Shown here piece by piece: positions 16,134-26,453 of a stretch of 64,000 bases of DNA (positions are counted from its first letter, which is position 1; each line of letters starts with the position of its first letter). Below the pieces are notes generated by a model. It made no database searches. It saw nothing but the letters and a program-made list of their open reading frames with translations, and was not told where the DNA came from. Made by a program: the position numbers and the translations under genes. Origin of the DNA: JAGVVZ01 sp964372465 (lineage in GTDB: Archaea; Aenigmatarchaeota; Aenigmatarchaeia; CG10238-14). The stretch lies in contig CAYJRA010000001.1 in assembly GCA_964372465.1 (NCBI GenBank), forward strand, positions 92,950-156,949, given 5' to 3'.

Positions 16134-17842
16134 TCAAATGCCACACTCTTTACTCTATCTATCCTGTCTTTCAAATTATCAGTTCTGTACACTGCTGTTA
16201 TAGCCATCAAAGTTAATCCCACAGGGCAAACTCTAACACTATTCACCCCTATTGTCTTATTACCGACGCTGTTCATATCTATATTTGCATTACCCTTATA
16301 ATAAATTATTCCTTCTGGTTCATGAATTATGTTGACATAAACTGTTAAATTGCTCCCAATTGTGTTTTTTGATATTTCTAAGTTGCATTTGTCTTGATCA
16401 CAGGTAACATCCTTTATACCAAGTTCTTTCTTAGGTATAGTAGTAGTGGTAGTAGTCGTTGTTACCGGAGTAACGATATTTGAAGTTATTATCATTTCAT
16501 CTAAAACCGCCCCAGCTTGATTGTTTTTGTTCATGTCAGATCCGATAAATATCTTGTCTCCTAATGTCAGCGGTGTGTTTACGGATAGATCAATTCCGGC
16601 CAGAATGCTATCGACATATAAGTTCATTTCATTCACTTTCCATGTTACCCACACATTGTGTATTTCGTCTGCTTTCCAGTTTGATATATCCCTACTAGCC
16701 TGATTATTATTTCCAGCAGTATCCAATATGTTGAACACCATTTTATTGTCAGAATTTTTGTATACGGATATTCTGTTGCTATCAGTAGCATTTCCTACAT
16801 CAATGAAGTAACGAACATTATTGTCATTACCGTTCCAAAAAGGTTTTATCCAAAAATTGATCGTTCCTTTATCGGTTGCTATATTACCTAAGACAGGATA
16901 TGTTAATCTGTTTCCCGACCTAATAGATACGCCAACATCCTTCTTCGCTGGAATAAAACCAGCTGGTGTTATTTTTATTGAATCTAGGAATATTGATCCG
17001 GTGTCAGTTACACCTTCAAATTTCATTTTTAATTTGGTTATTTTCCCGTCACTGTTGATCCATTCTGTATCCGTTATGTCGAGTGCTAATAATTGATATT
17101 CAGAAGTCACCACAACAGGAAATGTCTGAGAGCATGCATCATCAAAATCTAAGCAACTGTTTCCATCCACATAATATATTTTTATTGCATTGGGTCCACC
17201 GGGGTATGACTTGTATTTCATCGATATGTGATTCAGTGTTTTGTTCACGTCTACTACTTTTGACATGCTGGGATTGGTAGTTGAAGTAATCTGACCCGTG
17301 TATTCTCCATTCATGACATTGCCAAACATCATATTTTCTTCCCACCTTTCTTTATTATCGTCAAAGTTGTCTATCAGCACCTCTTCTTGGTGTGGTTTTT
17401 CGCCACCTTTACAAACCAAAGTTTTGTCAAAACCACATATCAATTCATCAGAAGATGATGGCAGAATTGTGGTAGATGTAGATCCGCTCATTGAAACAGT
17501 GATTTGTTTTTCTTGAGCAGGTTCGCCAGGACCGGTAGGAGCAAAGCATGCCACATAAACGTTTATCACACCTTCTGTTCCAGTTGGTTTTATTTCGATC
17601 TCTTCTGGCGGTATATCTTTATTAACTTCTTCCGATGCGTTTAGTGGTGTGTTTTCTTTGTTTCTAACAAACCACAAACCTTCAGCACAGTTTTGTACAG
17701 AACATTTCACCGTCTCATTCAGCTTCACCACATCCTTATCACATTTTAAAACAAAGGCAGAACTTGATTGTCCAAGTATATTCTCTGATAGCAGCAGGAT
17801 TGTGATTAAGGAGAGAGCCACCAACGCAATGAATAATTTCAT
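16127..17842 (-). CDS. Secreted LamG/concanavalin A-like surface protein
   Basis: A 571-residue exported protein. The N-terminal signal segment is LFIALVALSLITILLLSENILG. A small Cys-containing beta domain (residues 30-120) is followed by a Ser/Thr linker. Next is a carbohydrate-binding-like beta sandwich (about 150-290) and then a LamG-type jelly roll (about 300-460). Signatures of the latter are GTINFWIKPFWNGNDNN, IHNVWVTWKVNEMNLYVDS and GAVLDEMIITSNI. A short (T)8 stalk leads to a final Cys-rich beta domain. There is no C-terminal membrane anchor, so attachment or full secretion is open. Binding of glycans or host/partner surfaces is inferred from the fold. Confidence 0.82.
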   Translation of the reverse strand: MKLFIALVALSLITILLLSENILGQSSSAFVLKCDKDVVKLNETVKCSVQNCAEGLWFVRNKENTPLNASEEVNKDIPPEEIEIKPTGTEGVINVYVACFAPTGPGEPAQEKQITVSMSGSTSTTILPSSSDELICGFDKTLVCKGGEKPHQEEVLIDNFDDNKERWEENMMFGNVMNGEYTGQITSTTNPSMSKVVDVNKTLNHISMKYKSYPGGPNAIKIYYVDGNSCLDFDDACSQTFPVVVTSEYQLLALDITDTEWINSDGKITKLKMKFEGVTDTGSIFLDSIKITPAGFIPAKKDVGVSIRSGNRLTYPVLGNIATDKGTINFWIKPFWNGNDNNVRYFIDVGNATDSNRISVYKNSDNKMVFNILDTAGNNNQASRDISNWKADEIHNVWVTWKVNEMNLYVDSILAGIDLSVNTPLTLGDKIFIGSDMNKNNQAGAVLDEMIITSNIVTPVTTTTTTTTIPKKELGIKDVTCDQDKCNLEISKNTIGSNLTVYVNIIHEPEGIIYYKGNANIDMNSVGNKTIGVNSVRVCPVGLTLMAITAVYRTDNLKDRIDRVKSVAFEC

Positions 17843-17898
17843 AAAATATTCTTTTATTTCCTGAATATTAAACTTTAGGTAAAAACATGAAACAAGAA

Positions 17899-18801
17899 TT
17901 AAGAAACAACTACGTTGACCTTCTTTATCGAATCATTGCATGCTAACCTTCCTTCATAGTCCCCGGCTTCTGGTACTGTCACTTCACAGTTTCCTGATGG
18001 TTTGGTGTTCTTCAATTCCAATATGCATTCAATGCTTGCTCTGTCAATTTTCTTTAGTGAAACACTCAGCGGCTTTTCTTGATTTGAGCACCCGCTCCAA
18101 TTACATTTAATCTTGTTGCCTTCTGGGTCACATTTGAGTGTTATACCACTCTCTACTGTTGTAGTTGTCGTGTTCGTTACATTGCCTCTTACAACATTAA
18201 AACACGAAGCAGAGGCATAACCTGCATTGATCCACCACCAATTCGCTTGAAGATCACTCGGTGGCTCATAACCCAAAGCCCAGTTACGCGGATCGCTATC
18301 ACACGTTCCCCAGAAAATACCTCTATCAGGATTTTTTATTATTTTGAGTGATGTATCACCAGGCAAACCTTCGTCTATTGTATAATAGTCGCATAGTATC
18401 TTTAAACAATTTTCTTTGCTTAGTTTATAATTGCCGCAGTTGCACTCTTTCATGATATGGAAGCAGTAGAGCCCATCTTCACAATAAGGTAGGTTGTTTA
18501 CAAAGTTGCCGTGATATTTTTCTCCCGGGATCTTATTACCGTCAATATCAATGTTTACTTTTTGCAGACAGAAAGCCACAGCATCTCTTCTGCTGCAACC
18601 AGAGTCTCGATAAATATCACACATATTACCACAAGCAGCTCTTTCTGACGCCATTTTATAAGAAGATTCGAAACCCTCCAATTGCTGGTTTATCTTGTCA
18701 GGTTTGACTATAGAAGTAAACATTCTTATCAAGACTAGGACGACAATTATGAGAATAAACATACCGAATATAATTTCTAAAGCTCCAACACCCTTCTTCA
18801 T
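17899..18801 (-). CDS. Pilin-like Cys-rich exported protein
   Basis: A 300-residue protein whose N-terminus MKKGVGALEIIFGMFILIIV looks like an archaeal type IV pilin-like signal: a short basic leader, glycine, then a hydrophobic helix. The ectodomain has about 20 cysteines, concentrated in residues 50-145 (ERAACGNMCDIYRDSGC, YCFHIMKECNCGNYKLSKENC). A short Thr stretch precedes a C-terminal beta domain like those in neighbouring surface proteins. It lies 84 bases after the TadC-like gene on the same strand, which supports a role as a minor pilin or pilus-associated component. Confidence 0.75.
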   Translation of the reverse strand: MKKGVGALEIIFGMFILIIVVLVLIRMFTSIVKPDKINQQLEGFESSYKMASERAACGNMCDIYRDSGCSRRDAVAFCLQKVNIDIDGNKIPGEKYHGNFVNNLPYCEDGLYCFHIMKECNCGNYKLSKENCLKILCDYYTIDEGLPGDTSLKIIKNPDRGIFWGTCDSDPRNWALGYEPPSDLQANWWWINAGYASASCFNVVRGNVTNTTTTTVESGITLKCDPEGNKIKCNWSGCSNQEKPLSVSLKKIDRASIECILELKNTKPSGNCEVTVPEAGDYEGRLACNDSIKKVNVVVS

Positions 18802-18885
18802 TATATCTTCCCAATTAACTATTGTTTTCTTAAAATAAATGTTATGGTTGTTATCTTTCGTCTTTGCAGTAACTATCTTATTATT

Positions 18886-20940
18886 TCAGCAAGCAATAGA
18901 ACCCCCAGCTTCTGTCACAATCGGAATTATCAATTCCTGGAATGCAAACAGAGCCACGACGCTTACCACGGCATACACAATCATTCCTGTCAACAAATTC
19001 TTAGCTATGATATGATCTCTTGACGTTTTGTCAAACCCATTCTCAATGCCGTTCAACAAGAGAGAGAATAGAGATATTATTTCCACTGTATATATGCCAA
19101 CAATGACTTGTAAAACAGTCATAGGCATCACTTGTGAGAAGCTTCCGACCAGCTGATTTAATGTATCCGCAATGCCTATAGTTCCACCTTCCATGAATAC
19201 AGCACCAAGCGCTCTCTCGATCTGCTGCAGTTGGCAAGACAAATTTTTAATCATATTTAAGAAAAATATTCCCAAAACACCGACTATTGCACAAACCAAT
19301 GGGACAACAAATGTGCTTTCCATTCTAACACCGGTTCTTACGTCATCTAGTAGTTCCCTTATCTTTGCTTCAATGTTACTCAAATTCTCCAAGTATGACC
19401 CTATTGTTTTTGCAACACTGCCCAATAAAACAGAACTCTTTGAGGATGCGTCAGCCAGTATTCTCATTATCTCTTCGATAAGGACAGACGGAAATATCCT
19501 TATTATACCAGACTTTCCAAAGATTGCGTTGGCAAAATCTATACCCAAGTTTTTCATTTTGCCGTATAATTGCGAAAGGAAATTAAATGTCGGGCTTTTT
19601 TCCATACCCAATTTTTCATATTCATCCAAACTTTTTTGGACAGCCGTTTCTATAGGATAGCCCTCTGACAGAAAGTTGCCCAATGAATACAATCCCAACT
19701 GAAACTCGTTTTCAATATTTTTGATCTCATTTCTGATCCCAATACGCGGAGCGCTCCTCATGTAGAAATACAAATAAACATAAGCAGTGACACCAAATGT
19801 AAGGGAAAACGAGGCAGCAAGATTTGCTATACTGAATTCTGCCTCTTTTTTCATTATATCTGATTTTAATTCTTCACTTGCTCTGAATAAGCTTGTATAT
19901 AGGTCAACAAAATGAACAATGCCGTAAGTCATTATCAACAACGACACTAGAATAGCAACAGGAATTATTGGTATCAAAATTGTTTTTCCAAAGAATTTAA
20001 TGGGATATTTATCAGGTGGAGGTAGCCCAGGATGCTTTGATATATCAGGGACCATAAAGGCGGAAGGTCTTTTCAATATTATTCTGTTTACTAAAAACAA
20101 AATTAATAATGGTAGTAATACTGTATATCCTATTCCTAGATAAAAGGGATTTACTTCCTTATGCAGGAACATTGAAATCAAGGGGAACATTATCAGCCCC
20201 ATGACAGGAAGCATCATGCCTAGAACGTATAATATGTTTACAGGGCCTGTTATATCTTCCACATAAGCCTTCATCTTTCTTTCCGTGTTTGTCAGGAGGA
20301 AATTCAGTGACTTTTTCAGGATATTTTCCCTCTCTTGTTCTGACGGTTCAATTAAAACATTATATAATAAGGTTACAGATCTTACAAAATCTTCATTCCA
20401 CACCCTCCATTTAGCCATGTATGCAGATAGTGCCTCTTCAACAGTTCTGTATTTGCCAGCTTGTATATCCCACATTGCCTTTCTGATGTCTGTCGCTAAC
20501 GGTCCTTTGGAGTGTGCAGCCGCAAAATTAACAGCGCCCTCAAAATTCGGATGCAGTTTCAAATAAATAACCATGTATAGAATGATTCTGATTGATTCAT
20601 CACCAGTTTGTATTTTCAAAACCTGCGACATGAAATTCGGATAGCTGTAAACCAAGAGGGTAAACCCTATTGGAATACCAATCAAAAATAAAACCATTCC
20701 AATATTATTCATTATGAGTGCAAAACCGATGCTTAATAGAAGAAGTGTGAGAAATGTCAGAACCGTTGCTGATATGACGCCCTTTGTTGTTACATTGAGA
20801 GTCGAAAATACTATATCTTCCTGCAATTGTCTGGCCGATTGCTTGGGTAAGTCCAAGCCTATAATTTCGCTGTTTCTGCAAAGTCTTTCATAAAGGGTTT
20901 TAGGCTCCTTTGATTTCTTCTCTTCTAATAAAAAATCCAA
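18886..20940 (-). CDS. TadC/FlaJ-type pilus assembly membrane protein, first copy
   Basis: A 684-residue multi-spanning protein with two T2SSF-type regions, each holding helical cytoplasmic stretches between membrane helices (membrane segments near 60-110, 235-290, 315-345, 375-395, 545-570 and 600-680). The first T2SSF half contains LHPNFEGAVNFAAAHSKGPLATD and the second EGYPIETAVQKSLDEYE. It is a paralogue of the gene at 30845-32878, sharing PDISKHP and the same domain order. In archaella and type IV pili this protein is the membrane platform on which the ATPase acts. No ATPase is adjacent to this copy. Confidence 0.9.
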   Translation of the reverse strand: MDFLLEEKKSKEPKTLYERLCRNSEIIGLDLPKQSARQLQEDIVFSTLNVTTKGVISATVLTFLTLLLLSIGFALIMNNIGMVLFLIGIPIGFTLLVYSYPNFMSQVLKIQTGDESIRIILYMVIYLKLHPNFEGAVNFAAAHSKGPLATDIRKAMWDIQAGKYRTVEEALSAYMAKWRVWNEDFVRSVTLLYNVLIEPSEQERENILKKSLNFLLTNTERKMKAYVEDITGPVNILYVLGMMLPVMGLIMFPLISMFLHKEVNPFYLGIGYTVLLPLLILFLVNRIILKRPSAFMVPDISKHPGLPPPDKYPIKFFGKTILIPIIPVAILVSLLIMTYGIVHFVDLYTSLFRASEELKSDIMKKEAEFSIANLAASFSLTFGVTAYVYLYFYMRSAPRIGIRNEIKNIENEFQLGLYSLGNFLSEGYPIETAVQKSLDEYEKLGMEKSPTFNFLSQLYGKMKNLGIDFANAIFGKSGIIRIFPSVLIEEIMRILADASSKSSVLLGSVAKTIGSYLENLSNIEAKIRELLDDVRTGVRMESTFVVPLVCAIVGVLGIFFLNMIKNLSCQLQQIERALGAVFMEGGTIGIADTLNQLVGSFSQVMPMTVLQVIVGIYTVEIISLFSLLLNGIENGFDKTSRDHIIAKNLLTGMIVYAVVSVVALFAFQELIIPIVTEAGGSIAC

Positions 20941-21030
20941 ATATTCCTCGGAGATAAAATATTTCTTTTCTTGCTTGATTTAGACCACAAATATTATTTT
21001 ATCTTTATAAAAGAAATAATTTCAGATATT

Positions 21031-21975
21031 ATGAGTTATAAAACACTTGTTTTATTGTTGCTAATAATTGTTGTGTCCGGATGCACTAACCAGCAAGGAA
21101 CCAGGGATTCAACGCAAGGTTTGAATATAAAGATCGAAGGACCGGAAGAAGTGAGATCGGAAATTCAATTCGATATACCTGTAATACTGACGAACGTGGT
21201 TGAAAGTGATATAAACAATGTTTTGGTGATAATGTCGAATCCCGGGGAATTTACTATATCGGGTGTAGAGTGTGAATCTGGAACCAAAGGTGAAGGTGGG
21301 TGTAGTTTTTCAACTATCCCGGCAGGCGAAGATAGATTAATAAAATATGAAATGAAGGCGCCGCAAGTAACAACAGAAAGAGAGAAAACTATCACAACTT
21401 CAGTTTCATTTGATTATAAAGGAATTTGTGCTTTAGAAATTCCCATTGTAAATTTTGAAAGACGTTGGGAATTAGGTATTACAGGAAATGCTGTGAAATT
21501 CAATACGGTAAATAATATTGTACAATCTGGTGGTCCCATAAAATGCAATTTAGAAAAGAAAGGGGAATCGGAAGATACAAATTTTGTATACGGCGATACG
21601 AGTTTTGATTTTGAGCTGAGTTTTGAAGACGTCTTGAATAAAGAAACTGATATAAAATTTGATCCAAGAAAGGATTCAGATTCTGTTACAGTATCTTTGA
21701 TTAATTTTGTCGTCGACGATCCAGAGAGTTGCGAGGATTTTGATATAGGTTCTTCTCCAACTGTATCTGGAGAAGTCGAATTGAAATTGAAGAGTCCGAT
21801 CAATATAAAAGATAAAGACATGGTTGCCTGCGCTTTAAGATCTGTTGATATAAACGATCGTGAAAAGGATCCATGGATGTCTGGTAAAATAATCGTCGAT
21901 TACAAATATAGATATGAGAAACAAGAGCAACTGAACATAAACGTAGCGAAACCACTGAAATTGAGAAACAAATGA
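21031..21975 (+). CDS. Lipoprotein with beta-rich ectodomain
   Basis: A 314-residue protein starting at the ATG that gives MSYKTLVLLLLIIVVSGCTN, a clear lipobox signal with cysteine 18 as the lipid site. An upstream in-frame start would bury this signal. The ectodomain is beta-rich with paired cysteines (SGVECESGTKGEGGCSFS) and looks like the NEW3/COG1470 Ig-like proteins. It is divergent from the first TadC-like gene and lies 43 bases before the M23 protein. It is probably an outer-face partner of the pilus/secretion system, by context only. Confidence 0.8.
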   Translation: MSYKTLVLLLLIIVVSGCTNQQGTRDSTQGLNIKIEGPEEVRSEIQFDIPVILTNVVESDINNVLVIMSNPGEFTISGVECESGTKGEGGCSFSTIPAGEDRLIKYEMKAPQVTTEREKTITTSVSFDYKGICALEIPIVNFERRWELGITGNAVKFNTVNNIVQSGGPIKCNLEKKGESEDTNFVYGDTSFDFELSFEDVLNKETDIKFDPRKDSDSVTVSLINFVVDDPESCEDFDIGSSPTVSGEVELKLKSPINIKDKDMVACALRSVDINDREKDPWMSGKIIVDYKYRYEKQEQLNINVAKPLKLRNK

Positions 21976-22018
21976 TAGTAGAGCAACATTTTATTATTCT
22001 AAAACAATTATTTAGATT

Positions 22019-24526
22019 ATGCCAGATGATAAGACTCCTAGGAAATTAAACGAAGAAGCCGAACATGGAGCAGAAAGTATCGGAGAACAAATGGCAAAAG
22101 CCACGACATCAACGATAACAAATATTACACTTTCTTCGATTTTTCAAGTAATCCTTATTTTTGTTGTATTTGGTATCATCGCATTTGTTTTTGAAAAGTA
22201 TCTCTTACCAGAATTAGGTCTACCAATTATTAGCATCTATATAGCCAGCGCTGTCATTTCTTTTATTGTTTTTGTAATAGCATCATTGAAACCCGGGTCA
22301 AATATAGTAATGTGGACTCTCACTTCATTTTTAATATCATTTGTAATTCCATCTTTGATTGGTTATTTTCTAATACAAAATGACATAGAGATTAATAATC
22401 CAATAGATATTGTTGCTGGAATTGGAACGGCCATCTCTAGAGCAATGTCAAATATATCTAAGAATGTTTCTTGTTGGTTCAGAAGTTCTCAATTTAATAT
22501 TTATAATCAACCAAAATGTGGTGAGGAAGAAAAAGTTATTCAAGCAAATTTAGATACGCCGAAATTCAAACCGGATGAAAATTTGGACATGCCAACTGGT
22601 GGGTCTTATGCTGGATATGATTTGTGGTTTAAATTAGAAAATCCTAATCCAACAGAAAAAGATAAAAGGAGAGACATAACAATTAAAGATCTTAAAATGG
22701 TCGCATCAAACACGAGATATGGATTAATGAGACCAGAACCAACAACAATCCCCGGTTTGGCTAAACCTATCTCTAATCCAAATGTGGTGATTGCCCAAAT
22801 AGAAGGTTTCGGCAAGGACTCGAAGGGAATGGTTTTAGATACGAAAGGCCGAAACAAAGAAAGAGAGTTTTCAGTTGAATTTAAAAATTTACCTAAATGT
22901 ATACCATATACAGATCCAGATAGAAATATAGGCGTTCTATTTTTTCAACTAAGAGCTATGTATGAATTAGTAGACAGAGAGGGGTATAGCTATTATCTCT
23001 TGACTAAAAGTGAAGAAAAAGATGTAGTAGATAATTCAGACATAACAGGTGCGGCATCTGCTGTGGAAATATTTACTCAAAAGGATCGTACCCCAGTTTC
23101 AGATCCTGGGCCTCTGCAAATTGCCGTTAGGATGAGACCGGATATAATATATTTGGATACTGGTAAAAATCCAAAGCTGACGATTTCACTCAAAAACAGA
23201 GCTGAGATATTTGATTCCGTTGCCACTAGTACAATAAAAGTAAAAGAGTTAAAAATAGAACAAGTTTTTCCAAACGCAAAGGACGAAAGTCAGATACCGT
23301 TGATTATCACAGAATGCACAATACCGGAAGAGTTGGAAAAATCGACTAAATCCGAGAAAACTTCCACTACCATTTCAGGCGCAAGTGGCGGTGGCGGTTC
23401 AAGTGGTTTCGGCTCGCAATCTGATACTGATGGAGCTACAACCACGGCAGACAGTACAAATCAAGCACAGAATACCCAACAAAGCACATCCAAAGAAACA
23501 ACTGGAAAAATTATTGTAGATTCCAGCATGGTCAAAAATCGTGATGAGAAAGGTAAGATAGGGAATTTCATTGATTTGAAGATAGGTGAGAAAGACAAAT
23601 ACCTCAGCGAAATATCCAATCAGCAAACCAAATCAATTACGTGTGATATTAAAATAAGTGGAAAGGAATCAACAAAAGACGAAACTTTATCTATAAGTGT
23701 ATTTGTAACTTATGAATTCTATAAAAAATATTCGCCTCTGGTTTTGGCATCTACATGCACTGCCAAAGAAGGCGATATAGTTTCAAGCTATCCCACTGCT
23801 AATTTTAAATTAAGTTGGCCTGTATCAGGTTCTTGTATTACAGATGGCTATGGGACACCAAGAGATTTTACAGTTTCTAAAATACACGATGGCATAGATA
23901 TCAGAGCATCAGAAGACACAGATGTTTATGCCACACTTCCCGGTGTAGTAGAAAGTGAATCTAAAGATGATTGTGGAGGTGAAACTTTAATAATACTACA
24001 TGATAATGGGTTCAAATCTAAATATTATCATTTGAGTAAAAATGATATAAAGAAAATAGGAGATCGTGTAAATCAGGGTGAAATAGTTGCTAAATCAGGA
24101 TCCACTGGCGATAAGCAGAAATGTATTACAGATCCACACTTGCATTACGAGTTAATTGATCCTTTTGGAACAGCTATAGATCCATGTGTCGGTTTTTTAG
24201 AATCTTGTAAATGTTGTTCTGATGCAACAAACTGTAAACTGGTAACTAATACGCAATCATCTGCTAGTGGAAATATTGGTAGTTCAAGCCTCGATTCAAC
24301 TACCACAACTACCTTGGGTAGAACGACTTCTTTAGATTGTGGATACACTGACGAAATTTTTGCACGTCAAGATTGCTTTTATGGAGCCGAGAAAATACGA
24401 GAAAATTGTTTTAAATGTAAATATTGTGATCCTACGACAGAAAGTCAATGTCAAACAGGTGGATGCGTTAGGTGCGAGCCAACGATTGGTGGCGGTCAAT
24501 GTGTTGGATGCCCAACAGTGGCGTAA
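22019..24526 (+). CDS. Membrane-anchored protein with M23 (LytM-type) peptidase domain
   Basis: An 835-residue protein. Residues 1-30 are charged and cytoplasmic, and three membrane helices follow at about 35-125. A long beta-rich region is interrupted by a low-complexity Gly/Ser/Thr linker (about 450-490). The M23 domain spans about 600-725, with zinc-ligand motifs IHDGIDIR (His623, Asp627) and HLHYE (His707, His709), plus KYYHLSKND. Both parts of the metal site are intact. A Thr-rich spacer leads to a cysteine-rich tail with about 20 cysteines (CKYCDPTTESQCQTGGCVRC). The tail may be disulfide-bonded or bind metal. It probably processes a surface protein or another organism's wall. Confidence 0.88.
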   Translation: MPDDKTPRKLNEEAEHGAESIGEQMAKATTSTITNITLSSIFQVILIFVVFGIIAFVFEKYLLPELGLPIISIYIASAVISFIVFVIASLKPGSNIVMWTLTSFLISFVIPSLIGYFLIQNDIEINNPIDIVAGIGTAISRAMSNISKNVSCWFRSSQFNIYNQPKCGEEEKVIQANLDTPKFKPDENLDMPTGGSYAGYDLWFKLENPNPTEKDKRRDITIKDLKMVASNTRYGLMRPEPTTIPGLAKPISNPNVVIAQIEGFGKDSKGMVLDTKGRNKEREFSVEFKNLPKCIPYTDPDRNIGVLFFQLRAMYELVDREGYSYYLLTKSEEKDVVDNSDITGAASAVEIFTQKDRTPVSDPGPLQIAVRMRPDIIYLDTGKNPKLTISLKNRAEIFDSVATSTIKVKELKIEQVFPNAKDESQIPLIITECTIPEELEKSTKSEKTSTTISGASGGGGSSGFGSQSDTDGATTTADSTNQAQNTQQSTSKETTGKIIVDSSMVKNRDEKGKIGNFIDLKIGEKDKYLSEISNQQTKSITCDIKISGKESTKDETLSISVFVTYEFYKKYSPLVLASTCTAKEGDIVSSYPTANFKLSWPVSGSCITDGYGTPRDFTVSKIHDGIDIRASEDTDVYATLPGVVESESKDDCGGETLIILHDNGFKSKYYHLSKNDIKKIGDRVNQGEIVAKSGSTGDKQKCITDPHLHYELIDPFGTAIDPCVGFLESCKCCSDATNCKLVTNTQSSASGNIGSSSLDSTTTTTLGRTTSLDCGYTDEIFARQDCFYGAEKIRENCFKCKYCDPTTESQCQTGGCVRCEPTIGGGQCVGCPTVA

Positions 24527-24531
24527 TAAAA

Positions 24532-25902
24532 TTAAATTGTTTCACAACAAGCTGTCGGCCCACCTTCCCATTGTCTGCAGAAATCCTCATCAGAGCTACA
24601 TTGAGAGGCAGAACTTGCGCCACGACATGTCAAACCAGAATCGCATATGGTATAAGTTCTAGGATCTGGATTGCAGTCATATCCATTGATAGCACATCCA
24701 TAAAGACAATACGTTCCGTCTATGCAATATCCTCCAGTGTTTGCATTTTTAGGAGTTTCTGTCGACAACACAACAGTACATACTTCCGACGCTTTTAATC
24801 CCCTTTCCGATGATCTGACAGCCCAGTCAAACCCACATTTGACCAGATTTGAAAACGTAGTATATTTTATTTTTGAAGAACCACCAAGGTCGACATTAAA
24901 CATTGTTCCCAAGTGTTTTTCCTTTATATCACCTATTGTAAAATCATATAAGCCATAGGATTTTTTATCAAGCACTTTAACAGTTATCGATTTGTCTAAC
25001 TTAGTTAAATCCACGTCTATATCAATTGTTTTATACTTATCTTCAATTTTGTTCAATATGTCTTCAGATGTTGCTTCAGCGCTTTTTGCAGGATATTTGC
25101 AGAAACATGTTTTTGCAGAAGCATCCCATGCACCAGAAATTGCATTATTTTTTGAACAAAAATCTTGGCATTTCGATGGATTACATGAACTTTCCGTTGA
25201 CAAGGAAAATTTGCAGTCATTTTTCAGTTTCCATTCATTTAGCACAACTAAAGTGCAACACACATATTCTCTTTCTGCATCTTTGTTCAAATCGTTGATT
25301 ATTTTTTCTGAAATATCAAGCGTTTCAAAGAAATTTGTTTTTAATTTAGGCTCTATTTCGATTTCTCTGATTATATTTACAGTAGGTGAATCATATCTAA
25401 TAGTTACTTTCCCAAAATTTGTTTTAATTTCTTTTGGATTTTCAGACAGTCTCACATTTGCCTGCCATTCTATAGACCATTTACCGCCAAGTATTTTATC
25501 TTGCCTTGTCTTTTCGATGAAATATTTTTGATAACTTTTTACATATTCGGAAAAATACATTTCAGATAAGCTTTCTATTTGGTTTTTAATTTCTTTTTTA
25601 GGAATAGATTCCCAGAAAGGCAGGTAATTATCAGAACTGTAATAATAATCATTAGCCGCAATTTGATTTATTATTTCGTTGTTACCTATATCCTTTACTG
25701 CTTGAACAACTGAAAGTCCACCAGCATTTTCCAACAAATGATAATACAGCTCAACCTCATTGCCTAAAGAAAGTAATATCTCTTGTCTCTCCCTCCTTTT
25801 ATATATCATCTCACTCCCGAATAATACCATTGCTCCTATTGTTGAAGTGAACAACATCAGTACTAAAATAATGGGGAAAATTTGTATAGCGCCTTTCATC
25901 AT
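24532..25902 (-). CDS. Pilin-like exported protein with Cys-rich C-terminus
   Basis: A 456-residue protein with an N-terminal membrane helix (AIQIFPIILVLMLFTSTIGAM) after a short MMKG leader, as in TadE/pilin-like components. A helical stretch follows (residues 35-130), then a mixed region with cysteine pairs. The C-terminal 60 residues have 12 cysteines (CIDGTYCLYGCAINGYDC). It is the last gene of the long minus-strand operon. Its start overlaps the upstream gene by 4 bases, and its end converges on the M23 gene 5 bases away. A minor pilin or secreted subunit is inferred. Confidence 0.72.
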   Translation of the reverse strand: MMKGAIQIFPIILVLMLFTSTIGAMVLFGSEMIYKRRERQEILLSLGNEVELYYHLLENAGGLSVVQAVKDIGNNEIINQIAANDYYYSSDNYLPFWESIPKKEIKNQIESLSEMYFSEYVKSYQKYFIEKTRQDKILGGKWSIEWQANVRLSENPKEIKTNFGKVTIRYDSPTVNIIREIEIEPKLKTNFFETLDISEKIINDLNKDAEREYVCCTLVVLNEWKLKNDCKFSLSTESSCNPSKCQDFCSKNNAISGAWDASAKTCFCKYPAKSAEATSEDILNKIEDKYKTIDIDVDLTKLDKSITVKVLDKKSYGLYDFTIGDIKEKHLGTMFNVDLGGSSKIKYTTFSNLVKCGFDWAVRSSERGLKASEVCTVVLSTETPKNANTGGYCIDGTYCLYGCAINGYDCNPDPRTYTICDSGLTCRGASSASQCSSDEDFCRQWEGGPTACCETI

Positions 25903-26453
25903 GTAGCCACCATTTTGTATGTTTTTAGTTCAATTTTTTTTGTAACACCTACCCTGTCAAATACTGTCGGAACTGGAAACTCCATTCTAGTGAATACATT
26001 TTTTTCACATTTCAACGTCTTTGTTACAGGTGATTGAGGCATTTTGATAACTATGTCTGGAATTTGGAACGACAAGCTGTCAAATCCGTTTTTTCTCTCA
26101 ATGATATTTAGTTGATAGCATAATGTATTTTCGGGAGCACCCCGGCTGTTAGTTAGGTAATATTTTTTTATCAGATCATCAACTTTTTGAGCGAAATTGG
26201 TAGATTTAATGTTGTTGTCTAATTTGTTGAATGCCAATGCAAAGCTATCATCCCCAAAATCCATCGTTGTTAAAACCAAGGGAACAAGCATTGCTTTGCT
26301 TTTTTGTGCATCGTTTGAAATATAAACAGTTACATGATATTTGAAAAACCATACAAACAAAAAAACAGAAATTGCAGAGATTAAGCTGAATATCCCAAAG
26401 TAAAAAATTGAGGCAATAAATCCTTTACGGTTTTTGAATAACTTCTGGAACAT
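25899..26453 (-). CDS. Membrane-anchored pilin-like operon protein (184 aa)
   Basis: Residues about 12-36 form a membrane helix after a basic start (KNRKGFIASIFYFGIFSLIS). The rest is an extracellular alpha/beta domain with two cysteines. The position and shape fit a TadE/minor-pilin-like subunit, and no family is recognised. It overlaps its upstream neighbour by 29 bases and its downstream neighbour by 4. Confidence 0.68.
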   Translation of the reverse strand: MFQKLFKNRKGFIASIFYFGIFSLISAISVFLFVWFFKYHVTVYISNDAQKSKAMLVPLVLTTMDFGDDSFALAFNKLDNNIKSTNFAQKVDDLIKKYYLTNSRGAPENTLCYQLNIIERKNGFDSLSFQIPDIVIKMPQSPVTKTLKCEKNVFTRMEFPVPTVFDRVGVTKKIELKTYKMVAT

